From NCBI RefSeq assembly GCF_036203305.1, contig NZ_CP108131.1, positions 7,998,001-8,062,000 of the forward strand: a DNA stretch of 64,000 nucleotides, read 5' to 3'. Made by a program: the position numbers and the translations under genes. This DNA comes from Streptomyces sp. NBC_00190 (GTDB lineage: Bacteria; Actinomycetota; Actinomycetes; Streptomycetales; Streptomycetaceae). The notes under the pieces were generated by a model that saw only the letters and a program-made list of their open reading frames with translations, searched no databases and was not told the origin of the DNA. Positions 44,747-53,439 of this stretch are shown here, piece after piece. Positions within the stretch are counted from its first letter, which is position 1. Each line of letters starts with the position of its first letter.

Positions 44747-45598
44747 CTAGAGCTCGATCGAGCGGAACTCGTCCAGCACGGCGAAGCCGGTGCTGTCGTA
44801 CAGGCTCATCGCGACCTCGTTGCCGCCGAAGACGTTGAACATCATCGCCTCGTCGCCGCCCTGCCGGGTGGCCCACTCGCCGACGGCCATCGCGGCGCGG
44901 CCGTAGCCCTTGCCGCGGTGCTCCTCGTACACCTCCAGCGAGAAGCCGAAGGTCGCGCCCGGCAGGAAGCCGTGGTTCACCCAGCCGGTGCCGACCACCC
45001 CGCCGTCGGCCTCCAGCGCGTAGAACGCGTGCCCCGGGGTCAGGTATCCCTGCGGGAGGTAGCGCGCGAAGTCCCGGTCGGACTTCTCCTTGGCCTGCTC
45101 CGGGGTCAGGGCTCCGGCCCGGACGATGTCCGCGACGTACGCGGCCTCCTCACCGGCATACCAGCCCGGGTACTCATCCTCGGTGAGCCGGCGAACCGTC
45201 AGGCCCGGCGGCAGCTCGGGCCGCTCGGCCGCGGCACGCATCCGGATCTGTCCCCGTACCGGGTAGTCGGCGAACGCTCCCGCTGCGCCGCTGAGCCGGA
45301 CCTCCACCCGCTGGGCGCCGTGCTCGGCGCACCACCGCTCGGCCCACTCGCGCCCCTGGGGAACCGTCAGGTCGTGGATCCGGCCCACGGTCGCCCCGTT
45401 GTCCTCCGCCACCTCGACCGCGATCCACCCGGTGCCGTCCGTGGCCACCGTCCAGTCGTCGATTCCCTTCAGCGCCCGCTCCAGCAGGGCCTGGGCCAGT
45501 GGTTCCGAGCACCCCGCAGCCCGGTACCCGGCCAGTACCCGCTCCTCGAACCCACCTCGCCAGGCACCGTGGCCGGACACGATCTGTATCTCGTTCAT
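44747..45598 (-). CDS. Two-part GNAT acetyltransferase
   Basis: 283 aa. An N-terminal degenerate GNAT-like part (~1-125) precedes a functional C-terminal GNAT domain with FGFSLEVYEEHRGKGYGRAAMAVGEWA and NVFGGNEVAMSLYDSTGF. TAGGGT ends 6 nt before the ATG, leaderless. Acceptor unknown. Confidence 0.88.
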   Translation of the reverse strand: MNEIQIVSGHGAWRGGFEERVLAGYRAAGCSEPLAQALLERALKGIDDWTVATDGTGWIAVEVAEDNGATVGRIHDLTVPQGREWAERWCAEHGAQRVEVRLSGAAGAFADYPVRGQIRMRAAAERPELPPGLTVRRLTEDEYPGWYAGEEAAYVADIVRAGALTPEQAKEKSDRDFARYLPQGYLTPGHAFYALEADGGVVGTGWVNHGFLPGATFGFSLEVYEEHRGKGYGRAAMAVGEWATRQGGDEAMMFNVFGGNEVAMSLYDSTGFAVLDEFRSIEL

Positions 45599-45769
45599 CC
45601 GCCCACCCTAGGCAGCGGCACCGACAGAGCCGCCCGATTTACGACGGTCAACGCTCCCTGCACTCGGCATGATGTGCCCGATCCCGGCTTCAGCTGGGTC
45701 CTTGGCCGTCGACGGGCGAACGCTTCAATTCGCTGGTTCTCCCGCTCCGTCGGCCCGTAGCATCCGCCC

Positions 45770-46363
45770 GTGACTGAGAACGAGTTGGAAGACGCGGCCG
45801 TGGCATCGGACCGAGTGACGTGCTGGCGCGGACGGACGGTCAGCCTCGCACCACTCGACGCCGAAGACGCCGATCTGGTCCACGGCTGGAGGTCCGACCC
45901 GGTCGCTGCCCATGAGATCGGCTTCTGGCCGCGCTCCCTGTCCTCGCTCCGCGAGCGCATGGAGCGAGACAGGGATGATCACGAGCGGGACGACTTCATG
46001 GTCCTGCTGCCCGACGGTACGCCGATCGGCCACACCGCCCTGATCAACCAGGACATCGTCGACGGTACGGCAGAGGTCTTCCTGGTGATGGATCCGCAGT
46101 ACCGGGGGAAGAGTCACGGCACCGACGCCGTGGACGCCCTGACCGACCTCGCCTTCGGTGAACTGCCCATGCAGCGCCTCCAGGCCGTCACCCACACCAG
46201 CAACACAGCCGCGCTCAACGTCCTGGGCAAGGCGGGATTCGTCCACGAGGGAGTGCGCCGCTCAGCCTGCCTGCACCGGGGGCGCCGCCACGACGTCGCC
46301 GTCCTGTCCCTGCTCCGTGCCGAGTGGGAGGCATTGGAACGCCCGAAGTCCTGGGACCTCTGA
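45770..46363 (+). CDS. GNAT acetyltransferase (RimJ/RimL-like)
   Basis: 197 aa from GTG; TAGCAT ends 6 nt before it, so leaderless. Motifs: VFLVMDPQYRGKSHGTDAVDALTDLAF and LQAVTHTSNTAALNVLGKAGF. The R-G-K-S-H-G loop replaces the more usual R-G-K-G-Y-G, so CoA binding may be slightly altered. Divergent from the GNAT before it. Confidence 0.88.
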   Translation: MTENELEDAAVASDRVTCWRGRTVSLAPLDAEDADLVHGWRSDPVAAHEIGFWPRSLSSLRERMERDRDDHERDDFMVLLPDGTPIGHTALINQDIVDGTAEVFLVMDPQYRGKSHGTDAVDALTDLAFGELPMQRLQAVTHTSNTAALNVLGKAGFVHEGVRRSACLHRGRRHDVAVLSLLRAEWEALERPKSWDL

Positions 46364-46644
46364 CCGGCGCCGTCGGCGGTGGATGACGGCGTGCCCGCTC
46401 GTACGAGGACGGCCGGACGACGGATGTCGCCTCCATCCTGCCGAAGCGGCGTGACTCTCCGGTGGTCTGTCGAGGCCGACGGTGACGCCGTCCCGCTCTC
46501 GGTGGGCCGGAGGGGGACGGCTCCGGCACGCGAGGACATTCCGTATGAGTCGGAGGAGCATCTATTGATGTGAGGCCTGTACGGCGCGCTACGCCGCCGG
46601 TGGGCAAGAGTGGCGCACCCCGGCCGACCGTGAGGAGGATGGCC

Positions 46645-47700
46645 ATGATCGTCGACTGCGCACACTACCGGGACGGGCGTCGGCAGCACGAGGGCGCGAT
46701 GCCCCTGGAGCAGGCCGCCGCCCAGTGCAGGCAGGGCGGATTCGTGTGGCTGGGCATCTTCGAACCGGGGCCGGAGGAGCTGGCCCGGGTCCGGGAAATC
46801 TTCGGGCTGCACGAGCTCGCCGTCGAGGACGCCCGTACCTTCCACCTGCGGCCGAAGGCCGAGCAGTACGAGGACGGCACCGAACTGATCATCCTGCGCA
46901 CGGCACGTTACGACGACGAGCGCGAGGAGATCGACACCGGCGAGATCAGCATCTTCCTCGCCGAGCACTTCGTGATCACCGTCCGCCAGGGCATCGCGAG
47001 CGAGCTGCACGGTGCCCGAAGCCGACTCGAAGGTCGCCCCGAACTGCTCAAGACCGGCAGTGCCGCCACGCTGTGGGCGATCCTCGACCAGGTCGTCGAC
47101 AGCTACGCCCCAGTCGTCGGGGAACTCGAACGCGACATCGAGCAGATCGAGGCCACGGTGTTCTCCGGGGCGATCGCCCCGACCGAACGGATCTACTTCC
47201 TGCGCCGTGAGGCCACGGACTTCTACCGTGCCGTACACCCGCTGCTCGCCGTGCTCGCCCGGCGGCTGCAGTCCGGCAAGTCACCGCCCGCGCTCCTGCC
47301 GTACTTCCGAGACGTGCACGACCACCTGCTGCTGGTCAATGAGGAGGTCGCTGCCCAACGCGACCTTCTGACCACCGTCCTGGAAGCGAACATCGCGGTG
47401 ATCTCCGTCGAGCAGAACAAGATCAACCTTCGGCAGAGCGCCACGATGGAGAGACTCACGATCCTCGCGAGCGTGTTCCTCCCGCTGTCCTTCGTGGTCG
47501 GCTTCTTCGGGCAGAACTTCGCGTGGCTCATCAGCCACATCAGCAGCTTCACGGCGTTCCTCACGCTCACCGTCGTCGGACTGCTGCTGCCGTGCCTGAT
47601 GCTCTACGTCTGGCTGCGCCGACGGCGCAGCCACCCGACACCGCCGATGCCGGAAGTGGGTGACGCCGTCCCGAGAGCCCCGGCAGCCTTCACGAGGTGA
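46645..47700 (+). CDS. CorA-like divalent cation channel with GQN signature
   Basis: 351 aa. ATG 46645 has GAGGAGG 6 nt upstream; the ATG six bases earlier touches the ribosome site. A long cytoplasmic N-terminus ends in a helical stalk (EQNKINLRQSATMERLTILASVFLP). Two membrane spans are at the C-terminus, with an Arg-rich tail. The pore signature G-M-N is replaced by Gly289-Gln290-Asn291 (GFFGQNF). CorA proteins move Mg2+, Co2+ or Ni2+; the Gln may change selectivity. No partner gene. Confidence 0.88.
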   Translation: MIVDCAHYRDGRRQHEGAMPLEQAAAQCRQGGFVWLGIFEPGPEELARVREIFGLHELAVEDARTFHLRPKAEQYEDGTELIILRTARYDDEREEIDTGEISIFLAEHFVITVRQGIASELHGARSRLEGRPELLKTGSAATLWAILDQVVDSYAPVVGELERDIEQIEATVFSGAIAPTERIYFLRREATDFYRAVHPLLAVLARRLQSGKSPPALLPYFRDVHDHLLLVNEEVAAQRDLLTTVLEANIAVISVEQNKINLRQSATMERLTILASVFLPLSFVVGFFGQNFAWLISHISSFTAFLTLTVVGLLLPCLMLYVWLRRRRSHPTPPMPEVGDAVPRAPAAFTR

Positions 47701-47730
47701 CGACGACACCCCGACCTCAGCGGGTCCCGG

Positions 47731-48933
47731 CTACCCGGGGAGCCGGAAGCCGTTGAAGAGGTCGTCCATGCCGCGCAGGGCAAGGCGGGCGGGTGTGGCG
47801 CGGACCGCGAGGTCGCGCGCCGCCACCGCGAGCGGGTTGCGGAGGGCGCCCAGGCGGCCGACCCGGCGGGCACGGACGCGCACGGCGTCGGTGCGGTCGC
47901 GGCGGGCGGCGGTGTACGCGTCGAGGGCGGCCGGCACGAGGTCTGTGCTGTCCCCGTCGCCCCCGTCGCTTCCTCCGCCGTCTCCGGCGGGGAGCAGGTG
48001 GGCGAGGATCACCGCGTCCTCGATGGCCTGGCAGCCGCCCTGGCCGAGGTTGGGGGCCATGGCGTGGGCGGCATCGCCGAGCCAGGCGATCCGGCCGTGG
48101 TGCAGGCGTGGGAGCGGGGCAGCCAGGTCGTAGAGGTCGTTCCGGAGCACATCGGCGAGGTCGAGGCGGCCGACACGGTCCAGCAGGGCCGGAATCGGGT
48201 CGTGCCACGAGCCGAAGCGGCGTAGGAGTTCGGCGCGAGGGTCGGCCGACCGGGTGCCGGCCGGGACCATCGCGGTGGCGTAGAGGTACAACCGGCCGTC
48301 GGAGAGCGGTGTCACGCCGAACCGGTCGCCCCGCCCCCAGGTCTCACTCATGGCCGGTATCCGCAGGTCCGGGGCATCCACGATGGTCCGCCAGGCCGTC
48401 TCGCCGATGTAGTGCAGGCCGGGGTGGGCGGGGAAGTACGCGCGGCGCAGCGGGCTGTGGATGCCGTCGGCGGCGACGACCAGATCGGCGGGAAGGTCCG
48501 GGCCGGCCGTCGTACGGACGGTCGGGCGGCCCGCGGCGTCGTCGACGGCGGTCACCTCGGTGCCGTAGCGAAGGGCCTCCGGCGGAAGGGAGGCGGCCAG
48601 AGCGGCGGTGAGCGCCGGGCGTGGGACGGCGATCGGGGCCATGCCGTAGCGGGCCGCCATGTCCGCGGTGTCGGTCCGGGTGAGCCACTGGCCGTTGGAG
48701 CGCCGTACGCCCATCGTTGTGGGCACGGCGCTGCCTGCGGCGCGGGCGGCGTCGACGCCTATGGCGTCGAGTGCGCGCAGGGCGTTGGGGGCGAGGCCGA
48801 TGCCGGCGCCGGTGATCGGGGGTTCGGAGGCGCGCTCGCAGACGGTGACGTGCCAGCCGCGCCGGTGCAGTGCGATGGCGGCCGTGAGGCCGCCGATTCC
48901 GGCCCCGACCACCACCGCGTGACGTTGTGTCAT
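47731..48933 (-). CDS. FAD-dependent aromatic-type monooxygenase
   Basis: 400 aa class A flavoprotein. Dinucleotide motif AVVVGAGIGGLTAAIALHRRG, DG motif VVAADGIHSPLRR, and GD motif AWLGDAAHAMAPNLGQGGCQAIED. A Gly/Asp-rich loop (AGDGGGSDGGDGDSTD) is inserted near residue 320. Uses NAD(P)H and O2; substrate unknown. A 9-bp inverted repeat lies 32 bp upstream and no regulator gene is adjacent. Confidence 0.88.
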   Translation of the reverse strand: MTQRHAVVVGAGIGGLTAAIALHRRGWHVTVCERASEPPITGAGIGLAPNALRALDAIGVDAARAAGSAVPTTMGVRRSNGQWLTRTDTADMAARYGMAPIAVPRPALTAALAASLPPEALRYGTEVTAVDDAAGRPTVRTTAGPDLPADLVVAADGIHSPLRRAYFPAHPGLHYIGETAWRTIVDAPDLRIPAMSETWGRGDRFGVTPLSDGRLYLYATAMVPAGTRSADPRAELLRRFGSWHDPIPALLDRVGRLDLADVLRNDLYDLAAPLPRLHHGRIAWLGDAAHAMAPNLGQGGCQAIEDAVILAHLLPAGDGGGSDGGDGDSTDLVPAALDAYTAARRDRTDAVRVRARRVGRLGALRNPLAVAARDLAVRATPARLALRGMDDLFNGFRLPG

Positions 48934-48964
48934 GAAACGCCTCTCCGTCCGGTTCGGGCCGTCC

Positions 48965-48998
48965 CTACAGCTGACGCGCCCTCACTCCACAACTGTAG
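48965..48998. promoter_or_regulatory. Inverted repeat upstream of the flavoprotein gene
   Basis: CTACAGCTG (48965-48973) and CAACTGTAG (48990-48998), 8 of 9 paired, 16-nt spacer. Position fits an operator, but no regulator is encoded next to it. Confidence 0.4.
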
Positions 48999-49073
48999 AG
49001 ATGGCCCCCTGTGTCCGGCCCCGCACCCCCTCGGCGACCGGTTCACAAAGGGAGCGGCGGGCGTCGCTGTCCG

Positions 49074-49505
49074 CTAGCGGCCGAAGTCGGGCAGGATCAG
49101 GGAGCCGTCCTCGGCCAGGGTGAAGCCGGGGTTGTGGGCGATCTCCCAGGCGTGGCCGTCGGGGTCGGTGAAGACACCCGAGTAGAAACCGATCGCGTTG
49201 ACGGCGGCGGGCCGGGTGACGGTGCCGCCGGCCCGGGCGGCGGCGTCGAGGAGGGCGTCGACCTCGGCGTCCGTACGCACGTTGTGAGCCAGGGCGATGC
49301 CGCCGAAGCCGGTCGCCGGGGCGTCGGCGAGACCGCAGTCGGCAGCCAGTTTCCGGCGGTCCCAGAGAACCAGGGCCAGACCGCCCGCCTGGTGGAAGAC
49401 CGTCTCTTCGACTTCGGTGCCGCGCCAGTCCAGCGCCGAGTAGAAGCCCTTGGCGCGGGTGAGGTCCGCGACGCCCAGGGTGACCAAACTGATCCGCTGT
49501 TCCAT
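49074..49505 (-). CDS. VOC-family (glyoxalase-like) protein
   Basis: 143 aa, one pair of beta-alpha-beta-beta-beta modules: ISLVTLGVADLTRAKGFYSAL and AIGFYSGVFTDPDGHAWEIAHNP. The second module ends with the Glu that is a metal ligand in the family. TACGGT ends 6 nt before the ATG, leaderless. Reaction unknown; dioxygenase, glyoxalase and resistance proteins share this fold. Confidence 0.88.
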   Translation of the reverse strand: MEQRISLVTLGVADLTRAKGFYSALDWRGTEVEETVFHQAGGLALVLWDRRKLAADCGLADAPATGFGGIALAHNVRTDAEVDALLDAAARAGGTVTRPAAVNAIGFYSGVFTDPDGHAWEIAHNPGFTLAEDGSLILPDFGR

Positions 49506-49841
49506 CCTGCCACCGTAAGGGCCGGGTACGTCAGCGGGCCCCGCAGCCCGGCCGGAGGAGCACCTCCAGATGCAGCTCCCCGAGGCGTTCGCCAGAGTGA
49601 TCGTGAAGCTGGGCACCGTACCGGAGGTCGTCGGCAAGCCCGCAGCCGTCGGGACCCTGCCGTCGGCTGTGGTCCGGGAGACGAGCGCGGAGCTGGAGAT
49701 GAGCGAATTCCCATGCCCGTGCGCTCCTGTATCGAAAGCGAGGCCGGGTCGGCGAGCGCTGCTGGTGACAACGCGTACGAGACCATCCAGGAATCCAGTT
49801 ACCGGCAAGGAGGCCTGCGCCAACCCTTCGAGGAGATGCGG
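49506..49841. other. Gene-free interval
   Basis: 336 bases with no recognised gene. A short open frame from 49570 has mixed codon use and no known domain. It may hold decayed sequence, since the membrane protein that follows looks like the tail of a longer one. Confidence 0.35.
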
Positions 49842-50231
49842 ATGGCCTACGGTTTTCCCTTCAGTGACTGGTACAGGCCCAAAGGGCACTTGCGCTGGCT
49901 GGTGGAGCACAGCCTTGCCGCGCACAGGACCCAGCTCTGGCTGAACCTCGCCTTCATGCTGCTCGTGCTGGCGACGGCCGCGGCGCAACTCATCCGGAAC
50001 CGTCGGCTCGACGTTGCGGAGTGGGCCGCCTTGATCTTGACGGTAGAGATCTTCTGGCTGCCGTTCTTCGCCGGCGCGGAAATGTCGTGGTATCGCAATC
50101 ATGCGCACATGTTCGTCGGACTCGTCCTGGTCAGGAGCATGTCCCGATGGATTCAGGTGCCACTGCTGGCATTTTGTGCGATCCAGTACGTCCTTTTGGG
50201 GGCGATGTTCTTCGCCGGCGTGCTCGTGTGA
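49842..50231 (+). CDS. Small multi-pass membrane protein, possibly a C-terminal remnant
   Basis: 129 aa from ATG with GAGGAG 6 nt upstream. Three to four hydrophobic segments: TQLWLNLAFMLLVLATAAAQLI, VAEWAALILTVEIFWLPFFAGA, a weaker one around MFVGLVLV, and IQVPLLAFCAIQYVLLGAMFFAG. The AGAEMSWYRNHAH loop between spans is reminiscent of multi-pass lipid-linked glycosyltransferases. Ends 10 bp from the converging glycosyltransferase gene. I cannot identify the family. Confidence 0.5.
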   Translation: MAYGFPFSDWYRPKGHLRWLVEHSLAAHRTQLWLNLAFMLLVLATAAAQLIRNRRLDVAEWAALILTVEIFWLPFFAGAEMSWYRNHAHMFVGLVLVRSMSRWIQVPLLAFCAIQYVLLGAMFFAGVLV

Positions 50232-50241
50232 CCGGCGACCT

Positions 50242-51206
50242 TCATTGCTGTTCTTCGTCTGTGTCACGAGCGACGAAATAAGTGGGCCGGGCCTGGACGG
50301 CAGTGTAGATGCGGGCCACGTACTCGCCGAGCATGCCCAGGCAGAAGAGCTGAACGGCACCGAAGAACAGGAACGTGATGATCAAGGAGGTCCAGCCGGG
50401 CGGGGTGCTGCCCGTGGCGTAGACGGTGAGGGTCCAGGCGAGGAACGCGAGGCAGACGAGGATGCTGAGGGCGCCGACTGCCGTGGCCAGGCGCAGTGGG
50501 GCTGCCGAGAAGCTGGTGATGCTGTCCAACGCCAAGAGGGTCATTTTGTGCAGGGGGTATTTGGTGGTGCCGGCCACTCGCTCTCCGCGCTCGTACGTGA
50601 CCTGGCCGGAGGGGAAGCCGAGCGAAGGGATGAGCAGACGATAGATCTGCTGCTGGTCGGGAAGGGTCTTCAGGGTTTCCACGACAGGGCGGGACAGCAG
50701 GCGGAAGTCGCCGGCCTTGGCGGGGACGAAGGAGCCGGCCAGACGGCGCATGAGCCAGTAGTACGCGGCGGCTGTCAGGCGTTTGAATCCGGTGTCGGCG
50801 GAGCGGTCGACACGGACGGCGTAGACGATGTCCAGACCGTCTGCCCGGGCCAGGGCGAGCATTTCGGGGATGACGTCCGGCGGATCCTGGAGGTCCGCGT
50901 CGATGCTGATCACGTAGGCGCCGCGGGCGCGGCGCAATCCGGCGGTAAGGGCGGCTTGGTGGCCGCTGTTTCGCCGGAGGGTCACGATGCGCAGCTGGGG
51001 CCAGACGGTGCGCAGATCTTCCAGCAGGCGGGGGGCTTGTCGGTCGAGCCGTCATCGACGGCGAGGACCTCGTACGGTTCGCCGGACCCGTCCAGGACCG
51101 GCCGGAGCCGGGCCGTCAGAACAGGCAGGACCTCTTCCTCGCTGAAGATGGGAACCACGATCGACAGAGCGATCGATCTCCTGTGTGCGTCATACACAGC
51201 ACTCAT
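50242..51206 (-). pseudogene. Family 2 glycosyltransferase (DPM1/GtrB-like), frameshifted
   Basis: Would encode ~322 aa. The first part (MSAVYDAHRRSIALSIVVPIFSEE to VDDGSTD) is in one frame. The rest (APRLLEDLRTVWPQLRIVTLRRNSGHQ onward) is in another. Includes the DADLQDPPD metal motif and two C-terminal membrane spans (LATAVGALSILVCLAFLAW and SLIITFLFFGAVQLFCLGML). On the coding strand a run of six C lies at 51030-51035, just after the shift point; one more C restores a continuous frame. Such enzymes load a sugar onto a polyprenyl phosphate. Either a real inactivation, a slippage switch or a sequencing error. Confidence 0.8.
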
Positions 51207-51513
51207 GATGTGGGAAGCGTCTGAAGCCGGCATTTTGGGAGACCGGCAGGAATCGCCCGCATCGAGGCCGCGAAGGTCGGCGGGACCTTCCTTGCCGGGT
51301 CCTCCGTCGGCGCTGCGGCAGCCTTGTACCAAGATCGGTTCTCGACGTCCAGTCACGTGTTCGAGTGGCGTGACGCACGTCCCCCGGCAGGGTTTATTTG
51401 AAGTACGCCCTCACCGGGGAATCCCCGGAGGAAATGAGGTCGAAATATCATCCCGGCCCGTTTCCCCGGGGCGGTACAGAACCCCTCTTTTTTATACCGA
51501 ATGGAGAATTCCC
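51207..51513. promoter_or_regulatory. Promoter region of the Gly/Ala-rich secreted protein
   Basis: 307 bases without a gene. The last 30 bases are strikingly AT-rich (CTCTTTTTTATACCGAATGG), with TATACC a possible -10 and GGAGA as ribosome site. The left part is upstream of the glycosyltransferase. Confidence 0.45.
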
Positions 51514-51951
51514 ATGTTCGAGCTCTTCTCGACCCGTCGTGTCGTTCTGGCCGGAGCTTCCCTGGCGCTGGTGGGTGGCGGTATCGCCCTTCCGGCGACC
51601 GCGATGGCCGCCCCGGCCGCCGCCCCGCAGCAGGCCGTCACCCTCGCCCATAGCGACGACAGCGCCGACGGCATCGGTACCGGCGGCGACGCCAACGCCG
51701 AGAACACCACGGTCGGCGGTGAGGCCACCGGCGGCGCCGCGAACTCAGGTGTCGGCAACTGCAAGGGCAAGTGCGAAATCACCACTGGTAACGCCACAGG
51801 CGGCAACGCCAGCGCCGACGCCACCAACCTGGGCGACGCCACGGCCGTCGGCGGTGACGGCACCGGCACCGGCGGCACCGTGAACAAGGTCAACAAGCAG
51901 GTCATCAAGAACCAGCTCAAGCAGGACCTGAAGCAGAAGCTCGGTAAGTGA
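51514..51951 (+). CDS. Secreted Gly/Ala/Asn-rich protein
   Basis: 145 aa. Signal peptide RRVVLAGASLALVGGGIALPATAMA. The mature part is low in complexity with irregular Gly-Gly-Asp/Asn-Ala repeats (GTGGDANAENTTVGGEATGG, TTGNATGGNASADATNLGDA). It includes one close Cys pair (NCKGKC) and ends in a Lys-rich helix (KQVIKNQLKQDLKQKLGK). No family recognised. The composition suggests a cell-surface or spore-coat structural role. Followed by a very stable hairpin. Confidence 0.7.
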   Translation: MFELFSTRRVVLAGASLALVGGGIALPATAMAAPAAAPQQAVTLAHSDDSADGIGTGGDANAENTTVGGEATGGAANSGVGNCKGKCEITTGNATGGNASADATNLGDATAVGGDGTGTGGTVNKVNKQVIKNQLKQDLKQKLGK

Positions 51952-51998
51952 CGACACCGACAGCCCCGCGGCCCCCGGGATTCCGTCCCGGCGAGCCG

Positions 51999-52053
51999 CC
52001 CGTACAGCAGATGCCGGAGAGGCCCACAGCCTCTCCGGCATCTGCTGTACGGG
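51999..52053. terminator. Perfect 24-bp hairpin
   Basis: 51999-52022 pairs perfectly with 52030-52053 around a 7-nt loop (CCCACAG), 47 nt after the stop of the secreted-protein gene. Exceptionally long for a terminator and without a U tract. It also faces the end of the converging CAP gene. Confidence 0.8.
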
Positions 52054-52130
52054 GCCCCGTCATCCGTGAACCGGCGTCCCCTCGGTGTCGCTGCCGGCGC
52101 CCGGGTCTCACTCGGGCCGGGTCGTCGATG

Positions 52131-52898
52131 TCAGCGGGCCGCGCCGAAGTCCTGGGTCCAGTAGGAGTTCGGCTGTGCGAGGCCGACGCCGATCTCCTTG
52201 AACGCGCAGTTGAGGATGTTCTCCCTGTGCCCAGGGCTGTTCATCCAGCCGATCATGACCTGCTCGGGCGTGCTGTAGCCGTACGCGACGTTCTCGCCGT
52301 AGGTCATCCAGGCGTAGCCGGCGCGGGTGATGCGCGCGCCCGGGTCCGAGCCGTCGGATCCGGTGTGCGACATGTTGGAGTGCGCGGCCATGTCCTTGCT
52401 GTGGTTCAGCGCGGCAGCCGTCAGCTTGTCATTGACGGTGAGGGCCGAGCACCCGGCCTTGGCGCGCTCCTTGTTCACGAGGGCCACCACCTCGGCGGCA
52501 GGGCCGGAGGGCGCGGCGGTCGGGGGGCTCGGGGGCTTCGAGGTGACCGGAGGCTTCGGCCGGGCCGGGGCCGGGGCCGGCTTGGCGGACTGTGTCTCCC
52601 GGGGCGGCTGGGTCGCCGCGGTGGAGGGCTTCGCCGTCTGCGGATCCTGCGTCGGCTGCCCGGTCGGCTCGGGCGTCCCGGTCGGGGTGGCCACGGGTGC
52701 CGCCTGGTTCTGGATCGACGCGACGGGCGAAGGTGCGCTGGGCGAGGCGGGTGCGCTCTGCCTCTCGGAGGCCCTCGTCGTACCCGTCTCCTGGGTGTCC
52801 CAGCATGCGATCGCGGCGGTGGGTATGCCCACGATGCCCAGGGTGACGGCGGCGATCGATATCTTCTTGTATTGCTTCCTCTTGCGGTGCTTCTGCAT
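52131..52898 (-). CDS. Secreted CAP-domain (SCP/PR-1) protein
   Basis: 255 aa from the ATG with GTGAGG upstream. Basic n-region KHRKRKQYKK, then the signal core ISIAAVTLGIVGIPTAAIA. A Pro/Thr/Ala-rich linker of ~95 residues precedes the CAP domain (~130-255): VVALVNKERAKAGCSALTVN, LNHSKDMAAHSNMSHTGSDG, GENVAYGYSTPEQVMIGWMNSPGHRENIL. The His and Glu residues of the CAP cavity are kept, as are two Cys. Extracellular; CAP functions range from lipid binding to proteolysis. Confidence 0.92.
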   Translation of the reverse strand: MQKHRKRKQYKKISIAAVTLGIVGIPTAAIACWDTQETGTTRASERQSAPASPSAPSPVASIQNQAAPVATPTGTPEPTGQPTQDPQTAKPSTAATQPPRETQSAKPAPAPARPKPPVTSKPPSPPTAAPSGPAAEVVALVNKERAKAGCSALTVNDKLTAAALNHSKDMAAHSNMSHTGSDGSDPGARITRAGYAWMTYGENVAYGYSTPEQVMIGWMNSPGHRENILNCAFKEIGVGLAQPNSYWTQDFGAAR

Positions 52899-53439
52899 AC
52901 GGGCCTCACTTGGTTTCTGCGAAGCGTCCTGCGCCTGAGCTGTCTGAACGCCGGGCGGGCCGCCATTCTTAAAAGCCCTGGAACGGGCTGGCAAGTCTCG
53001 CCGCCGGCACACGCGGCGGCGCCGTGCGGCGGACTTGAAATGGGCGGACAGTCGTGCTCGACGTGCGCTCGGCGGCCTGCGTGAAGCAGGTGACGGCCAT
53101 CAGAAACACCTGTGACGTGGCAAGTTGGAGCGGGTCGTCCCATAACCTGAGGTGCTCATTACGGTGGACAGGGGGAATGTCGACCCCGGTTGGACAAATC
53201 TCGACATGTCGGTGAGCCCGTGGTGGACGTAATGGTTCCGTGACCCTCCAAGCCGCTGTGATGCATGTCACTGTTTCGCGTGGAACCGGAGGTGCAGCCG
53301 AAGGGCGCGCGCTGCACCCCGGGCCAAGGGGTGCAGCCCGGCCCGGCGCTGCCCGCGACCGGGTGGCGTAGCGGCCCCGCGGCCAGGGTCCTGCAGCCTT
53401 CGTCGGGGATGCCCGAGGCGTCCGTTAGGGGTCGGCTGG
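52899..53439. other. Gene-free interval
   Basis: 541 bases without a convincing gene. It holds the promoter side of the CAP gene and, at its right, a hairpin that probably ends the Lrp-type gene. No repeats of note. Confidence 0.4.
53311..53337. terminator. Hairpin after the Lrp-type gene
   Basis: GCTGCACCCC and its complement (53311-53320 with 53328-53337), 7-nt loop, about 100 bp after the stop of the minus-strand regulator. Confidence 0.5.

Noticed and set aside
51514..51951. Chaplin-like protein
   Set aside because: Has a signal peptide and Gly-rich mature part, but no chaplin core with its conserved spacing of Cys residues.
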